A stretch of 64,000 nucleotides of DNA from Serpula lacrymans var. lacrymans S7.9 (Eukaryota > Basidiomycota > Agaricomycetes > Boletales > Serpulaceae), in the NCBI RefSeq assembly GCF_000218685.1, contig NW_006763297.1:1980912-2044911 (forward strand), in the 5' to 3' direction. Position 1 is the first letter of the stretch. Every line of letters starts with the position of its first letter. The translations under genes and the position numbers were made by a program. Positions 24,276 through 37,072 of this stretch are shown piece by piece. The notes beneath the pieces were generated by a model. It did not search any database and was not told the DNA's origin. It saw nothing but the letters and a program-made list of their open reading frames with translations.

Positions 24276-26319
24276 TCATCTTTTCTCCCGCGTAAATGGC
24301 ACTCCACTGGCAGTTTGGAAAAGGGCGTACTTGATCTGAGTTAGCGCGTCCCGTTCGTCGGGTGTTAGCAGGTTCTGAGGTTGCGAATCAACAAACATGA
24401 TGACTTTGTTGATGGCGTCTTCAGCCTCAGATATATCTGGAGCAGAACCCGACGTTATGGGCGGTACAGGCTGATACATGGCGAGACTGTCATTGTAAGA
24501 AGCAGCTGCATCGTCGTGAGATGAAACTTGCATAACGGGCTGTGCGTTAGAAGCACCAACGTCTTCGTTAGCAGATATATGCGCCTCGGTGATATGATGA
24601 GATTGAACGAGAGATGCCTCGGGGATAGAATCGTGACCATGACCAGTCAACGAAGTATCTGCGATAATCGGCACTTCCTGGTGACTCGGCCAAGCTGGTT
24701 GCAATGTGACCAAAGACGATGCCTGTAACTCAGAGTGATTAGGAAGATTGTTCTCGCCATCCGGAGAGTCTTCTGACTCGATATCGATATCATAACCGTT
24801 GACAACGTCAGATGGGGGGACAGAATCACGATCATCCACGAGCTCGGAATGACCTTCGAAGGCAGGATTAAGTGGCGAGAGAACACCATCCGCACTAGTC
24901 CCGAGACCCATGGCTCGATTGCCCCGTGCACTTTTCCCATCCCCAAACCAGACACCTTTGCGTATGCCATGCCTGTGTTTGAAATTTTCGACCCAACCAG
25001 AACTAGCCTTGAATCTTTCGTCAGGAATTTGCAAGTTTCTGGCAGTCTCTTTAGCTTTAGAACGGATTAGGGTATCGGTGAGTAAAACGTTTTTCTGTTT
25101 CACTTCCACAAGCCATTGGACGAGCTCTTCCTCAATTTCGGGAAATTTAGAAGGCCTAGAAAAAATAATCAGAAGCCGGTTAAGCGGTGGAATTTTAATA
25201 ATTTACCTATGCTTTGCAACTCGCATGTCTTCGCCTTCGGGAACATTCATCCATTTCTGCTTGTGTTTCAGTATTTTACTTATTGTGCTGCGTTCAACAC
25301 CGTAACGCGCTGCGATATCTTCTTGACGTGCATTTGGGTTCTCCTTGTGATAAAGGCAGATCGCTTTTCGATCAACATTGAACAGCCTTTGTTTGCGTTG
25401 TTTCTGTCGCGGCAAAATAGGAGACATAGAACCAGGGGTGGGAGGTAGAGGAAATGTGGAAAAATTATGAGAATTAGGCGCAGAGTTGGAGGACGAGACA
25501 GACGTTAGTGCTGATGCAACACTAAGTGCAGGAGATGCAGAGCGCGGATTCGAAGCAGATGCCGATGCCGAATCCGAACGAGAATGGTTATGAAAGTAAT
25601 TAAAAGGCGAGTAAGGCGATGCAGAAATAGGCGTTGAAGGGTACCGTGGTGACTGCAACGACATTGATATAACGCCGGAATTCATTGACAGCGGTAAGCC
25701 GCGATGAGGCTGCCTTTGATATTGGCTCGAGTCTGCCATAGGCGTGCCTGGTCGAGACATGGTATTGGCTGGAGTGAAATACATCGAATGTTGATGTCTC
25801 TGGAAAAGAAAGAATGAGATTTCGGCGTGAACCGAGAGCAAAAACGAGTTAACATACGTCGCCGTTGCTGCGAATATCAGTTTGCAGGAGAGGTTGACCG
25901 GGTGAACCATCTCGTCCTATGCCGTGATTGAGAGCACGCGCCTGCCTGCGCGTGAGGACTCTGTCAGGTCCAATGCTGCTTGGGACCTGGTGTGTGTGAT
26001 TCATAGCCATATGATGATCAGTATGAGTTTGGGTAATTGGGGAGTGCTGGTGAGGGTTGTAGGAGCCGCACTGTGGAATGTAGGAGGTGGAAGCGGCAGG
26101 CGAGGGATAGTCGACATGATCTGTCGAGCGATTTACGATAGAATACATTGGAGAAGGCTGGCCAGAAGAGGAAGAACTATCTTGTGGAGAATGGTGGTTA
26201 GGATGCCACGATGAGTCCTGCATGGATGCGCTGATGTTTTGAGCATGGCCTGTGCTATCAACGTGCATGACGGCCGGTGACGGGTAAACGAGAGAACCGT
26301 AGTGTTCCGCGTTCTCCAT
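24276..26319 (-). CDS. CENP-B-type HTH DNA-binding protein without transposase domain
   Basis: Three exons. The first (ATG 26317-26319, MENAEHYGSLVYPSPAVMHV) and the start of the second are Ser/Pro/His-rich and probably disordered. The second then has a psq/HTH module: RKAICLYHKENPNARQEDIA, ARYGVERSTISKILKHKQKW. After an intron near 25150-25205, the third exon continues with the CENP-B second HTH: KFPEIEEELVQWLVEVKQKN, LIRSKAKETARNL, FKASSGWVENFKHRHGIRKG. The remaining 220 residues are acidic and lack the DDE integrase core of pogo/jerky transposases. The end, near DERDALTQIKYALFQTASGV, may be a short helix for protein contacts. This is a host gene derived from a pogo-like transposase; fungal relatives bind centromeric or origin DNA or regulate transcription. 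The specific role is unknown. Confidence 0.85.
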
Positions 26320-26665
26320 CGGTTTCGCTCATTTGCTTGTTGTCGAGGGCGTTCGACGTGAAGAACGAACGTATAAAAGCGCTCGACGACAGGTTTTTAT
26401 ATGAGAAACAGGGACCTGCAATTTTGACCGGTTAAAATGGGATCGGCTCTTCGCAGCACTTGTAAAGAAGCGCGTCCTTCAGCCACTCTGCCAAAAAAGC
26501 TGCCTTGTATCTGACTTGGTCTCCCAAGGGTCTCGTAACCTGGCACTCGTCTCGAGGCTCTTTCCTCATATTCCTTATACGCGCTTGTCCTTGTGTCTGA
26601 ACAGATCTGCTATCTGCTTTCTTCCACGTTGAAATCGCCCCAATGGCTACTATCTCATTTACATC

Positions 26666-26765
26666 NNNNNNNNNNNNNNNNNNNNNNNNNNNNNNNNNNN
26701 NNNNNNNNNNNNNNNNNNNNNNNNNNNNNNNNNNNNNNNNNNNNNNNNNNNNNNNNNNNNNNNNN
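26666..26765. other. Assembly gap of 100 N
   Basis: Exactly 100 Ns are present, a conventional placeholder of unknown true length. Features on both sides may be truncated, and the true distance between them is unknown. Confidence 0.99.
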
Positions 26766-29273
26766 TGGATAATATCGCCCAGAACGTCTACAAATGTCAA
26801 GGACCTTCCAAAAATATGCCCCTGGGACCCGTCACCCTTTGCAGCATGTTTCGTCGTCTATTTCATGATGGCTGAGTCAAGTACCCCTAATCCTTCACTT
26901 GGTGCTACCCACTCAGCTGTCCAGAGTTCGCATTGAATGGAACTAATGCTCACTAAAGTTTCAGGCGGCCGGTCAGTGGACGCTAATCCCTTCACACTAG
27001 TATGATCTCCCTGCGGTGGATCGGATTGATGGGCTTTTGAGCCTGGTGGTGGTGATTTGCCGAGCCCGCGAAATCGAACCTCGACGTTCCCTTTTCCAGG
27101 TCGGTTCGATTCGACTTTTTCTCATCTCACACACTTCTGAACTAGTTTGCTGCAGAAAATCTCGTCGGTAATACCTTTTTTTCAGCAAATAACTAGACTC
27201 GTAGCAGACATTATCACAACGCCTAAAGAAATTCACGTTGCCTAGATATCATTTTCTTCTTCGATAGTAGATTGAAAATTCCTTCTATGGCGGAACAACG
27301 ATGTAGGCTTATTTCCTATTTGGGACGTACTTGTGAACCATGGCACGCGTCTCATCACGTGAGTCGAAAATCAACGTCTTCTCTCCGCAATCTCTAACTT
27401 AACGTTCCAGCGCAGGCCGAATTCGCGTTACTGAAATGCATGAGTTTCAATCACATATCTTTAAGGGGGTACCGATGATACTCTTGGCATAGCAAGGTGC
27501 GCCACTGTCGGCTTTTGTGGACTGCTCCAGTTCTATGGCTGAGCCGAAAAATCCTTATCTTTCTTCAGTTTAGCATAGGTCATCATAACTATTGACTGGT
27601 ACCATAGGTTGGATAATCACTGTATATCAATCGGGTGAGGTCTGTTAGTATGGTATCCGCGCACTGCGTATTTCTAAACTTTCTAGTCATAGAACCGTGT
27701 CACCATAATTGAGGGTCCATGTAAACAAACGGGCAAAATAATAAATAATTCCTCCCGCGTTCAACCGGAGATCAAGTCGATTTCAGAGCGCAAGTCTGTA
27801 GAGCTGGACTCCATTTATACGAACTTCCCCGTATGTCGCACATCTCATGGCCTCATGCTCTTTGCAGACGAGTTGAGTCTCTCGTGTCTTTGATCATTTC
27901 CTCTTCAAGACTTATTTGTGAGCGGTGGAGCTTGAGGTTTTCCTTTGCATACCATACATGTCAGGATGACTTCGGGTATAAGCTAACGGACCCTAGTTCT
28001 TGATTATGACGATGCAAGTAGCGTCTTCTTGCCCCAAATGTAATGCCGCTCGTGAGGTGCGTTTGATATGGAACATGGGGTGTGAGTACTGCTCGCTAAC
28101 CAAGTACTTATTTACTATACATTGTAGAGCAAGTTTCGGGGTCCTGTACGAGAAGACAATCTGCTTATGGCCAAAATCTCATTTATGCAAGCTCCGTATA
28201 TACCCCTTATTGCCTACCGTGGACGGCGAATACGGAAGCCAATACGTAGCTGCGTGCCTCATGCCACCAGACATGTAGACGCGTGTATGGAGCAAACCTC
28301 ATTGTGATGGCGCTGGGTTTTGTGTAATAGGTTGTACCATGGGGTCATCGATCAGGGTACAGATCTTTACAGCAAACATGTACGTCCCTTTTCATTTATC
28401 CATTTCTCGAGGATTCTTGATTCACGATTGCCCAAGTTCATGCTGGCTGTCACGAAGGCTGAAGTTTGTGTTGGGATCCGACTGAAGTTTACTTAGCTCC
28501 CCAACCACCACTACTCTCGTACTTCTTATTACTCTATTCGTCGCATCAATAGTTCTCATGATCATGATATCCACCTCGGGACCTAGTGTTTCTCCGGAAA
28601 ATCCAACGGCAAATTGGTTTCCAGAAGTATACTAGCGTAGGCAATTGATAATTACTTTTCTTGTAAGTCTTCAATTTAAGTAATCGATCGATCTATGTAC
28701 TACGTTTGCTTTATGTGTAACTAATCCTATCCGTAGGGTCCTTCAGGTTAGGCCCTGCAGGTATACTAGGAAGATGGTTGTTAATTGAAATGATTACTAT
28801 GAGACACAATTTTCGATTCGCGGAATGACCTGGTGTAGTTATCAAAGACGTCTAGTTCTCACAGCCAGACATGATGGCCATCCTCCCAACAGACTTGATC
28901 CCACTTGATCCGTTTTCCGAACAGCTCCAACGTAGCGCTTTTACTACACTTTCCAAATGGGGATATGCGTCACGTGATGCTGCTTATTGGTGCCGAAATT
29001 GAAAGGCGTCCCTGTGAGTTATCGAATCATACGCGATTCATTGGACATACTAGACAGCGACGAGGGTCTGTGCACAACTCTGCAACTCAGAAACGACGTT
29101 CGCGACGGTTTATGTTTGGTCAACAACGCCGGCACTGCCTAGCATCTTCTGGTTCCTGTTCGTTGCGCCAACGGCCCTTCTCGGAGAGGTACTCGGGAGA
29201 GCACGGGAAATCCAAGACATAAAAGAAATAGGAGCGCAGGCTCCTCACTGCTCACTAGACAATACCTATTCCA
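26766..29273. other. Gene-poor stretch after the gap
   Basis: About 2.5 kb without a convincing gene. Frames are short on both strands. Two weak signals were seen. A 28000-28278 frame has CPKC and CEYC pairs but no consistent splice extension. At 28.87-29.25 kb there is an intron-like GTGAGT...ACTAGACAG element and a hydrophobic frame (IFWFLFVAPTALLGEVLG). Neither could be assembled into a gene. It may be decayed sequence or the promoter area of the alternative oxidase gene. Confidence 0.5.
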
Positions 29274-30917
29274 ATGTTGAAAAGCTCACTCGTTAGCTCA
29301 TACCCCCTATATCGTGCCGCGTCTTTCCGTGCTGGCGCCAGATTGGCTGGACCCACCCTAGCCTGCCGCGGCTTCATGACTGCGCCCTCCCGACAAAACT
29401 CTCTTACTGGTAAACGCGCGCATGAAGGATCAGTTTCAGGTACAGAGGGCCTTCATAGAGGTAAGTAATTGCTCATGATATTGCATGCATATTGGTAGAC
29501 AGATATCTACACAGAGGACCTTGCGTCTGCCAAGAAGAACAAGGACGCATCTCCCGCCCTTACCAAAATGGATGCAGTCAGTACTCTCCCCTCCACCGTG
29601 CACGGCGATTGGGTCCTATTCCATCCGGTATACTCGGAGGAAGAACTCAAATCGGTCGAGGTGCGCTAATCAAGTCATGTGTAACGCCTCTTCTGGCTCA
29701 CTTCGAGATTCCAGGTATTGCATCGAGAAGCAAAGACAATCTCCGACAAGTTCGCGTGCAACTTGGTCAAGATCACGAGGTAACATCATCTACTATTCTT
29801 GGGCTGTCGTAACCTGACACTCGTGTTACATAGATGGGGATTTGATTTGGCCTCTGGATACAAGCACAAACCTATCCCTCCCAACAGTAATCTAACTTTA
29901 GAGGAACTGAAGAAGGGAGGTTATATTTTAGACGAGCGCGGGTGGCTTCGTGTGAGTACTGTTTTCGCCGGTTTTGTTGTCGTTAGCTGATTTTCCCTCT
30001 AATCAGCGTATTCTGTTCCTGGAAACAGTCGCTGGCGTACCAGGTATGGTGGCGGCTGTGCTACGACATCTGGGAAGCCTTCGCCTTATGGTAATTTTCT
30101 GTCCCAGTCATATGAACGTTATTCTCAAGGTATTCACAGAGGCGGGATTCTGGTTGGATTCATACACTTCTGGAAGAAGCCGAGAATGAAAGGATGCATT
30201 TAATGTGAATATTGCTCACAGTTATATCTATCTTCAGTGATGGCTAATATCTTTAATGAAGGACATTCATGACATTGCGCAAACCCTCTCTTTTCTTCCG
30301 AGCAATGGTACTGGGTGCTCAAGGGGTATTTTACAACCTATTCTGTGCGTGGCTAGTTATCAGGTCTTCTCTCTCGATAAACTAATTGGGTATGCTTTAG
30401 TCCTATCTTATATGATTTCGCCTCGAACGTGTCACCGTTTCGTCGGCTATCTGGAAGAAGAAGCTGTTCTTACATAGTCAGTTCCTCTCTCATTTTATGT
30501 GTGGAGCGCTATTCCCTAACGACCCGTCAGTACACGCTGTATCGAAGAGATTGAGGCAGGTCGGCTCCCCGAGTGGACTGACTTATCTGCTCCTGAGATA
30601 GCAAAAGACTACTGGCGTCTTGCGCCAGATGCCAAGTTGCTGGATGTCATGTACGCCGTTCGCTCTGATGAATCTACCCATCGATTCGTCAACCACAGTT
30701 TCGCGAATCTGAATGTGAAGACGGATGTGAATCCATTTGCGCTTCGTGAACCGAACATGTTGGTCAAGGGGCGGAAGCTTGGGTGAGTCTGTGATATAAT
30801 TGTTTAACGCAGCACAAAGTTAATAACCTAGGACTTAGATTTGAAAGAAGCGAAGCAGAAAAGTATGTTAAGGAATCACATGAACTCCTTCAGCAAGGAA
30901 AATCAAAAGCCGAGTAA
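29274..30917 (+). CDS. AOX1: Mitochondrial alternative oxidase
   Basis: Alternative oxidase is the di-iron ubiquinol oxidase of the inner membrane that bypasses complexes III and IV. The ATG at 29274 opens a presequence (MLKSSLVSSYPLYRAASFRA). Short exons follow: TMDAVST-like sequence, HGDWVLFHPVYSEEELKSVE, the WGFDLASGYKHKPIPPNSN block, RRILFLETVAGVPGMVAAVL (first iron ligand E), a LEEAENERMHLM block near 30168, an exon near 30270 (FMTLRKPSLFFRAMVLGAQG), HRFVGYLEEEAVLTYT and, at 30660, VRSDESTHRFVNHSFANLN with the last E/H ligands. It ends LLQQGKSKAE with stop at 30915-30917. All four iron-ligand motifs (LET, ExxxH, LEEEA, DExxH) are present. About eight introns; some borders are approximate. 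Confidence 0.95.
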
Positions 30918-31216
30918 TTGATCATGACAATCCAAGTTATTATAGAAATCATAGATTATTATTTGCTCTTATCATCATCCTCACTCCGTCTCTCAACTTA
31001 CTGTACATCACGAATAAATGTCAACTGTACCTACCTATATCACTAATTCAATCATGGAACTTTGTATGTTTGTTTCTAACTCTGATTGCGTCCATAACCC
31101 CTTCGGTTAGCATTGAGTTGATCGTGACATCATTTCCGCGCACGTGATCGATAGTAGTTGAGATCCTGGTACTACTGCACTTTAATTGTTGCTTTACAGT
31201 GAAGCGAACAGCATCA

Positions 31217-34200
31217 ATGTCGACGTCGCAGCCGTCAAGGCAGTCCCATTCCATACTCTCAACAAGCAAAAGAAAAAACAGCCATGTTCATCACCCAAAT
31301 CGGCGATTTTTTGTTGGACCAATGCCAGAGAAAGTCGTTTCACAAACCGAGGAAGATGTCGGGCGGAAGAAATTAGGCTGGTTTCATTTATCTGATATGA
31401 TATCGACAAATGAAGATACAGATATGCCCCGAATGCTCGAGAGGCATGCCTTCCATCTCTTCGTTCGCCAGGGCGGAAAGCCTGAAGACTGGGGCGAACA
31501 TGCACATAATACTGTACGCGAAGAGATATTGCAAAGGTGGAAGACCAGCGAGTGGGGCGGATTTCGAAAACGCAAAGTCAAAGATGGGAGCACCAGTCGG
31601 CGGTGGGTTGGAGGTAGCTTCCAGGTCGGGAGCTTCTTAGGGTTGGATGTTCTGGAAGAAGGTCTGGAATCGGTGGAGTCGTCGAATTCTGACATGGTCT
31701 CGGTGCAAGGATCTCAGGACACTTCTGAAAGGGCTACGGGAACTCATGCTGTAACGGCGTCTTCCGCGACTGGTCAGTCATTCATGACAGCTAGATCACA
31801 ACTTACACCCGATGCTCAGGACGAAGAGTCGCATTCAGTCTCTCACTCAAGTCACGATCATAGTGACCTTTTACGCACAGATAGCGTGTCTTCAAGCACA
31901 GCTTTGTTGGTAGCATCAGTGACCCCCTCAGAAGAACCGTCAAACCTATCCCAGACGGACCGGCGCCCGTTCGATAACGAGCGTAATTCTGTGAGAGGAG
32001 CTGCAAATAATACGACGGACAAGAACCCTCGTCAAATTCGGTCTTCCTTCTTTAAAAGTAAGGACAGAGACAAAGGAAAGCAGAAACAAGTGCATTATTC
32101 CGATTATCAGCCCGCACAGCCCAGCGGCAGTCCCGCACCTCCTTCAGAGGTCCTTTCCAGAAGTGGGGATGAGATTGAAGGTACCAGCGCGGGTGCCACT
32201 TCTGGATCTGCCCCACAGAAGGAAAGTCGCTCAGATAATTTTTCATTGCGAGGTATGATATCCTATGTTGAGCGAGTTCCCATTTGTTTACGATTCTCAG
32301 ATAGGATGCTCGTTAGAGTTATTCACACAAAATCACCCATAGTTCCTGTTGATTTTGACGAAGAGCAAAACCGCCTGACAGGAAAACTAGAACTTGAAAA
32401 ATGGTCAGAATTCATGGTGATCTGGCAACATGGGCGTGTCGAACTTTACGAGGATTTTGTGCGTAAATTATATCCATATTCATATGAGCTATATATGACA
32501 ACCTCCCTTTACTAGAACATTCCAGGAAAAGAGTGGGTTATTGGGCACAAACATCTAGCATACATAATCCCTCTTAAATCGACGAAGACCCGAGTATCAC
32601 TCTACTCTTTCGTTGACCTCACTTTCTGCTTAACTTGCCCGCCCACCTCTATAAGGGATAATGGCTCAAAGGCACGCAAGCTACTCCAGCACCCAAAGGA
32701 AGGAACAAATATTTTTATATTCAAGCTCAAAAGTCGGACACGAGCGCTAGATTGGACTTGGCATTTGTGGTACGGCACAGTTCCTACCTAATAAATTTCG
32801 TCAGTGCCTTTGTTCTGACATCGCAGAAGGCGTCGGCTTGGCGGGAAATTACCTGCTCACTTCGAAATACATTGCCCAAATGTTGACGCAAGTATCGAAA
32901 TTGATATACCCGTGGCAGATGTTGTCAACGACGACAAGACGTATATATTATTCCATCGTCAAAACATCATCGATTTGTGCCAAGAATCTCTATCGTCATT
33001 TCCAGAGTGGAAACACCTGATTGGAAGTAAAGCTATGGAAGAAACTTCGCTAGAGCTCGCTTGGCGTATGGGCACAGAGATCGACTGGGTCTGGCATGAG
33101 GAAGGCATAGACGGGAAACCTAGAGAGTGGGCTGTTGTATGCGGGCTCGCTCTGAAACAGGTATAACTCTTCATTGTATATGATTGCCTGCCGAGCAATG
33201 ATGTTTCCCTGTTATCAGTCAGGGAAGGTGGCTAATCTCGAACTACGGCCAGGCGAGCATTTTCCTGGCTTTGTCCTTCTCAAAAATGGCAGGAAGCTGC
33301 ACGAACCTGCTGCAGTGGAAGGATATTTAGATCGCATCAAGCCTAATAGCCAAACGAAACAACAAATTTACCTTGTATCTCATGACGGAAATCTATTTGT
33401 AAATACGCCTGCGTATGCTCACCCACCGTCGCCCCCAACTGTACAGCCTTCCCGTGAAAATCTACTGGAGACCGCAGCAGCTTTACGTTCAAGTGAAGTA
33501 AACAGAGGATCACTGCAAATAAAGGATGCCCATGGCGTTACTGACTTGAGGAACATCCGTGCAGTTCGTCGAGCCACTGAAGTGATCCCGCAGTACCGCG
33601 AACGACCACAATACGGGGAAGATATACCTATGGACGATGACCAAGAATTGGAGAGAACAGGAAGCGATATCGAGGATGAAGGTGGAGACGAAGGGCTATC
33701 CAGTTACGAAGATAAGGCTAGGCGAAGGATGAGGAGATCGTTTGAAATTGTCCTACTCTCAGGACTTGTGATCCGATTCGAGGTTTGCAGACATACGCAC
33801 CCATCATCGATCAGTCTTCTAATGGACCTTAACCTTAGGCTTTTTCTTGTCAAACTTGTCTGGAATGGATCGAACGCTTGCGCTTATTGGTTATCTACTG
33901 GAGAATTCGCCATCGTACTGACGCTCAGGATGAAATGGAGATATCTTATTCGGGGAACGAGAGATTAAGGGTCACTCCACATCAACACGTTCATGCAAAT
34001 GGTCAAGACAGATTACCAGAGCCTCCCGCAGATCCTGACTCAATTTTGCCAACGCTTGGTGCTGTATATAATTGGTGCGTACTAACCGACTGCAGGTCCA
34101 TCCTCAAAGGGGGGAGGATTTTTACTCGAAAAGGCTTACGTGGGCAGTACAAGTATGCCTCCTTTCCTACCGTTACAGCAGCACGACTGAGATTCCACAG

Positions 34201-34669
34201 GTTGGTCCAGCTACTCCTTATTTCCGGACATCTTGTGCAGTATCATGTTACTCCCAAGTCATCTCTTCACCATCGTCGAACCAAAGATATCAATCTATTG
34301 GACGCATACGTCTGTTCAGGATACCTGGCCGCAATGTCATTGAGAAGGAGCGAATATAATCCAGGTACCACCACATTTGCACGACGTTATCAAGATGGGT
34401 TAGAAGCTGTTGATCTCAACGAGGATGTGATTTTCGTCATATGGTACCGGAAAAAAATACTCCCATCTTTGAGTCCTGAAGGCCTCTCCGGACAAACGAA
34501 TATCCCATCACTATCTGCAAAAAAGAAAATAGCCGTGTTCAGAGCAAGAAGCAAAGTTGAGAGGGATGCATGGTGTTGGGCATTGAACTGCGAGATAGAA
34601 AAACTTGTGAGGGTACATAAAGACAGAGAAGAGCAATTGAGGGAAACTGGTGGACCAATGAAAGATTAG
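31217..34669 (+). CDS. SPO71: Spo71-like meiotic/sporulation protein with PH domains
   Basis: Yeast Spo71 directs prospore-membrane growth and recruits a Vps13 complex. The first ATG in frame is at 31217 (MSTSQPSRQSHSIL). The conserved N-terminal block is MPRMLERHAFHLFVRQGGKP, EDWGEHAHNTVREEILQRWK (31420-31545). A Ser-rich linker follows, then the first PH-like region: FDEEQNRLTGKLELEKWSEF, MVIWQHGRVELYEDF, EWVIGHKHLAYIIPLKSTKT, FKLKSRTRALDWTWHLW. Next come ETSLELAWRMGTEIDWVWHE, LRPGEHFPGFVLLKNGRKLH and an acidic linker. The second PH region starts RRRMRRSFEIVLLSGLVIRF and continues in a further exon (LRLLVIYWRIRHRTDAQDEM, SGHLVQYHVTPKSSLHHRRT, FRARSKVERDAWCWALNCEI). Stop at 34667-34669. Introns lie near 32457, 32770, 33160, 33783 and elsewhere. 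In a mushroom it may act in basidiospore formation (inference). Confidence 0.8.
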
Positions 34670-34887
34670 AAGATACGTAGTCATCAGCTTAGCTTTAACT
34701 TTCTTGTCAAGTAAAAGCTGCAATACAATCTATACGAGCATAACGCTCTGCACACACAGGAATTCTCTGGTTATGACTGCTATCTCATTGAAGAAATAGG
34801 ATGAATAAAATCGAATCACCAAGAATACAAAGTAACTATTGATAAGAAAATACAGTATAGGAATACATCGTTGTCAATATGTGTCCG

Positions 34888-36181
34888 TTACTCGATAACC
34901 TCGTCCACGTCTTCATCACTGTCATCTTCTTCCCTGCGTAGCCTTCGGGCTGCGATCTTTACTTTCTTCTCCAGCTCCTTATCTGGTTTGAGATCACCTA
35001 AGGAAATTTCTTTGTTGCATCCTGACGCAGGGCACTTCTTGGCTTTCCTAGTATTTCCAAGGAACTCCCGGATGGCGTTTGCAGAGAAAGAATGTCCGCA
35101 GATTTGGCTGAGGCTAGAGTCAGTAGAAAAAGGTAGGTCGAATTAATAACATACGATGTAACTGGATTGATCAAGATGGTTAAAGTGATAGGACATTTGT
35201 AATCCTGGGTCATGCCACCCACTTCCAAATCGTCGTCGTCATCACTGTCGTCAGCATCCTCTACGATGAAAGGTGAATAAGGATGCGCGGGACTCTAAAA
35301 GAATGGGTACACTCGCCTTTCGGAATGAACTCGTTAATAGGAGGGATAGCTTCTCCTGGATGTTGAACTTCCTGTAATAACTGATGAAGTTAATGTGTGG
35401 TTTTCTGAGGTAGTACGGCTTACATATACTCCTTGCTTGAATTTGGTGTATCGCTCATTTTTACTGTATTTCTGCCGCGAAGTTTTCTTCCGGAAATCGT
35501 TCAATTGAGTTTTGACACCTTTTTCGTACATATCCAGTACCCCTTCCTATAGTCCAGTGTATTCAGAGATTGAATATTGAATAATTGCTTTTGTGCAACG
35601 TACAATAGCTTCTCCCTGTGATAGCCTTTGGTATATGCCATCAAGAGTTTCTTCATGAGATATCATTTCCTGTTCGATATCTAGCAAGTCCCTCATGATT
35701 ATATCTACTTCTGCAAGAGCCTGTGACATAAATTAGAACCACAATACACATATGAATATTATGGGCGGACCTCTTCTGCTTGATCACCGTCCATTACATC
35801 TGCCAAGGAGATTGCCACGTCATTAACGAGGCCAAAAGAGCCTTGGTGTGCTTGCTTTCTAGTCATCTCCCAGTCCTGAGCAATACCATGAAGCTTTGCT
35901 CCGTCTTTGCGGTCCAGGGGCTGGTCCCGGAAATTCCTTACATCTATACGGTCATCATCTTCGTTATCATCTTCGACCTGAGGACCCCTTTTTTTCGCGT
36001 TTTTTTCTTTCTTGACAGACTTACGACGAGGTTGTTGTTCCTCTTCTGAAGAGGATCCCCCTTCGTCTACGTCGTCTTGTGTTGGTTGCTGACTGAGGCC
36101 ATCTTCTTCGATTCCGTCAGATGAGGGTACCCTACGAGAACGAGCGCTGGACTTAAGACGCGACGAGCTGGCAGTAGGCAT
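34888..36181 (-). CDS. NSE2: SUMO E3 ligase NSE2/MMS21 of the SMC5/6 complex
   Basis: Nse2/Mms21 sumoylates substrates as part of SMC5/6 in DNA repair. The ATG at 36179-36181 opens a Ser/Arg-rich, acidic N-terminus (MPTASSSRLKSSARSRRVPS). Helical exons that would dock on SMC5 follow: LAEVDIIMRDLLDIEQEMIS, HEETLDGIYQRLSQGEAI, EKGVKTQLNDFRKKTSRQKY. The C-terminal SP-RING is split by an intron near 35110-35155: MTQDYKCPITLTILINPVTS then QICGHSFSANAIREFLGN and KKCPASGCNKEISLGDLKPD, with the expected C, C, H and C ligands. The end is acidic (DSDEDVDEVIE), with the stop at 34888-34890. The start is 207 bp from the divergent uS12m start. Confidence 0.93.
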
Positions 36182-36388
36182 CTGATATATGTTTCCAAGA
36201 AAATGCTTTCAAGTTTGTGATAAGAACGCGAGCGAATATATGTAATGCCAGCCTAAGTGACAGTCGCGCGACCTCAGATAGGAATTCAGGGCAGGTCTCA
36301 GCGCGATTCAAGCAAATGCCTGCTCAGGTTAGGGTTACAATAACAGGTTCTCTTTCTAGTCTGATTCCAAGTCTGTCTCTTTGTCAAA

Positions 36389-37020
36389 ATGCTCTCTGCT
36401 CTACGAGGCCTGTCTACAGGACTTTCTCTGATACCTCAGCTATGTCGGCGGGAATGCCTGCAGTCTCAGCTGGGCCCGTCGACCTCTTCATTACTTCGTT
36501 CGCGCCTATTTCATTCATCGCCATTGCTCGCAATGACTTTAAACCAGACAATGCGCCGAAAACGGCCTCAGAAAGTCAAAGCGTCTAAGTCACCACTCCT
36601 GGAAACTTGTCCGCAAAGAAAAGGTGTTTGTTCTCAGATATTCATCATGAAGCCAAAAAAACCCAACTCTGCCAAGCGGAAAGTCGCTCGTGTCAAACTT
36701 ACTACCGGAAAGACCATCATGGCCTACATTCAAGGAGAAGGCCACAACTTACAAGAGCATAGTGTAGTCACAGTCAGGGGAGGACGAGCTCAAGATCTTC
36801 CTGGTGTGAGGTGCGTGTAGATGTTACAGTGTCATACACACCGATTACACATTCTAACACTATCATTGTCTTTCAGATATAAAGTCGTTCGCGGTGCACT
36901 GGACTTAGGAGGTGTTGTGAACAGAATGACAGCACGTAGTAAATATGGAGGTAAGTTAATGAAATAGTTTTACATTTTTAAAATACTTAAGATTGTACAG
37001 CGAAAGCACCGAAGAAGTAG
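36389..37020 (+). CDS. MRPS12: Mitochondrial ribosomal protein uS12m
   Basis: uS12 forms part of the decoding centre of the mitochondrial small subunit. The ATG at 36389 opens a presequence ([20 protein letters not shown]) that runs to about residue 45. The conserved uS12 core starts [20 protein letters not shown] and continues [60 protein letters not shown] and AQDLPGVR. After an intron, the next exon gives [20 protein letters not shown] and SKYG. A final micro-exon is AKAPKK with stop at 37018-37020. The PNSAKRK and RGGRxxDLPGVRYK motifs are universal. Confidence 0.96.
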
Positions 37021-37072
37021 AGTAATACAAAGTGTCAATTAGAAAGTCAATTTCAATTACTCATATTCTACT

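Noticed and set aside
27055..27120. tRNA-like GGTTCGATTC segment
   Set aside because: Only a B-box-like string is present. No acceptor stem, D-arm or anticodon arm can be folded around it.
28000..28278. Zinc-ribbon-like frame with CPKC and CEYC
   Set aside because: The frame is short, the cysteine pairs lie across an intron-like sequence, and splicing at those signals gives a stop at once.
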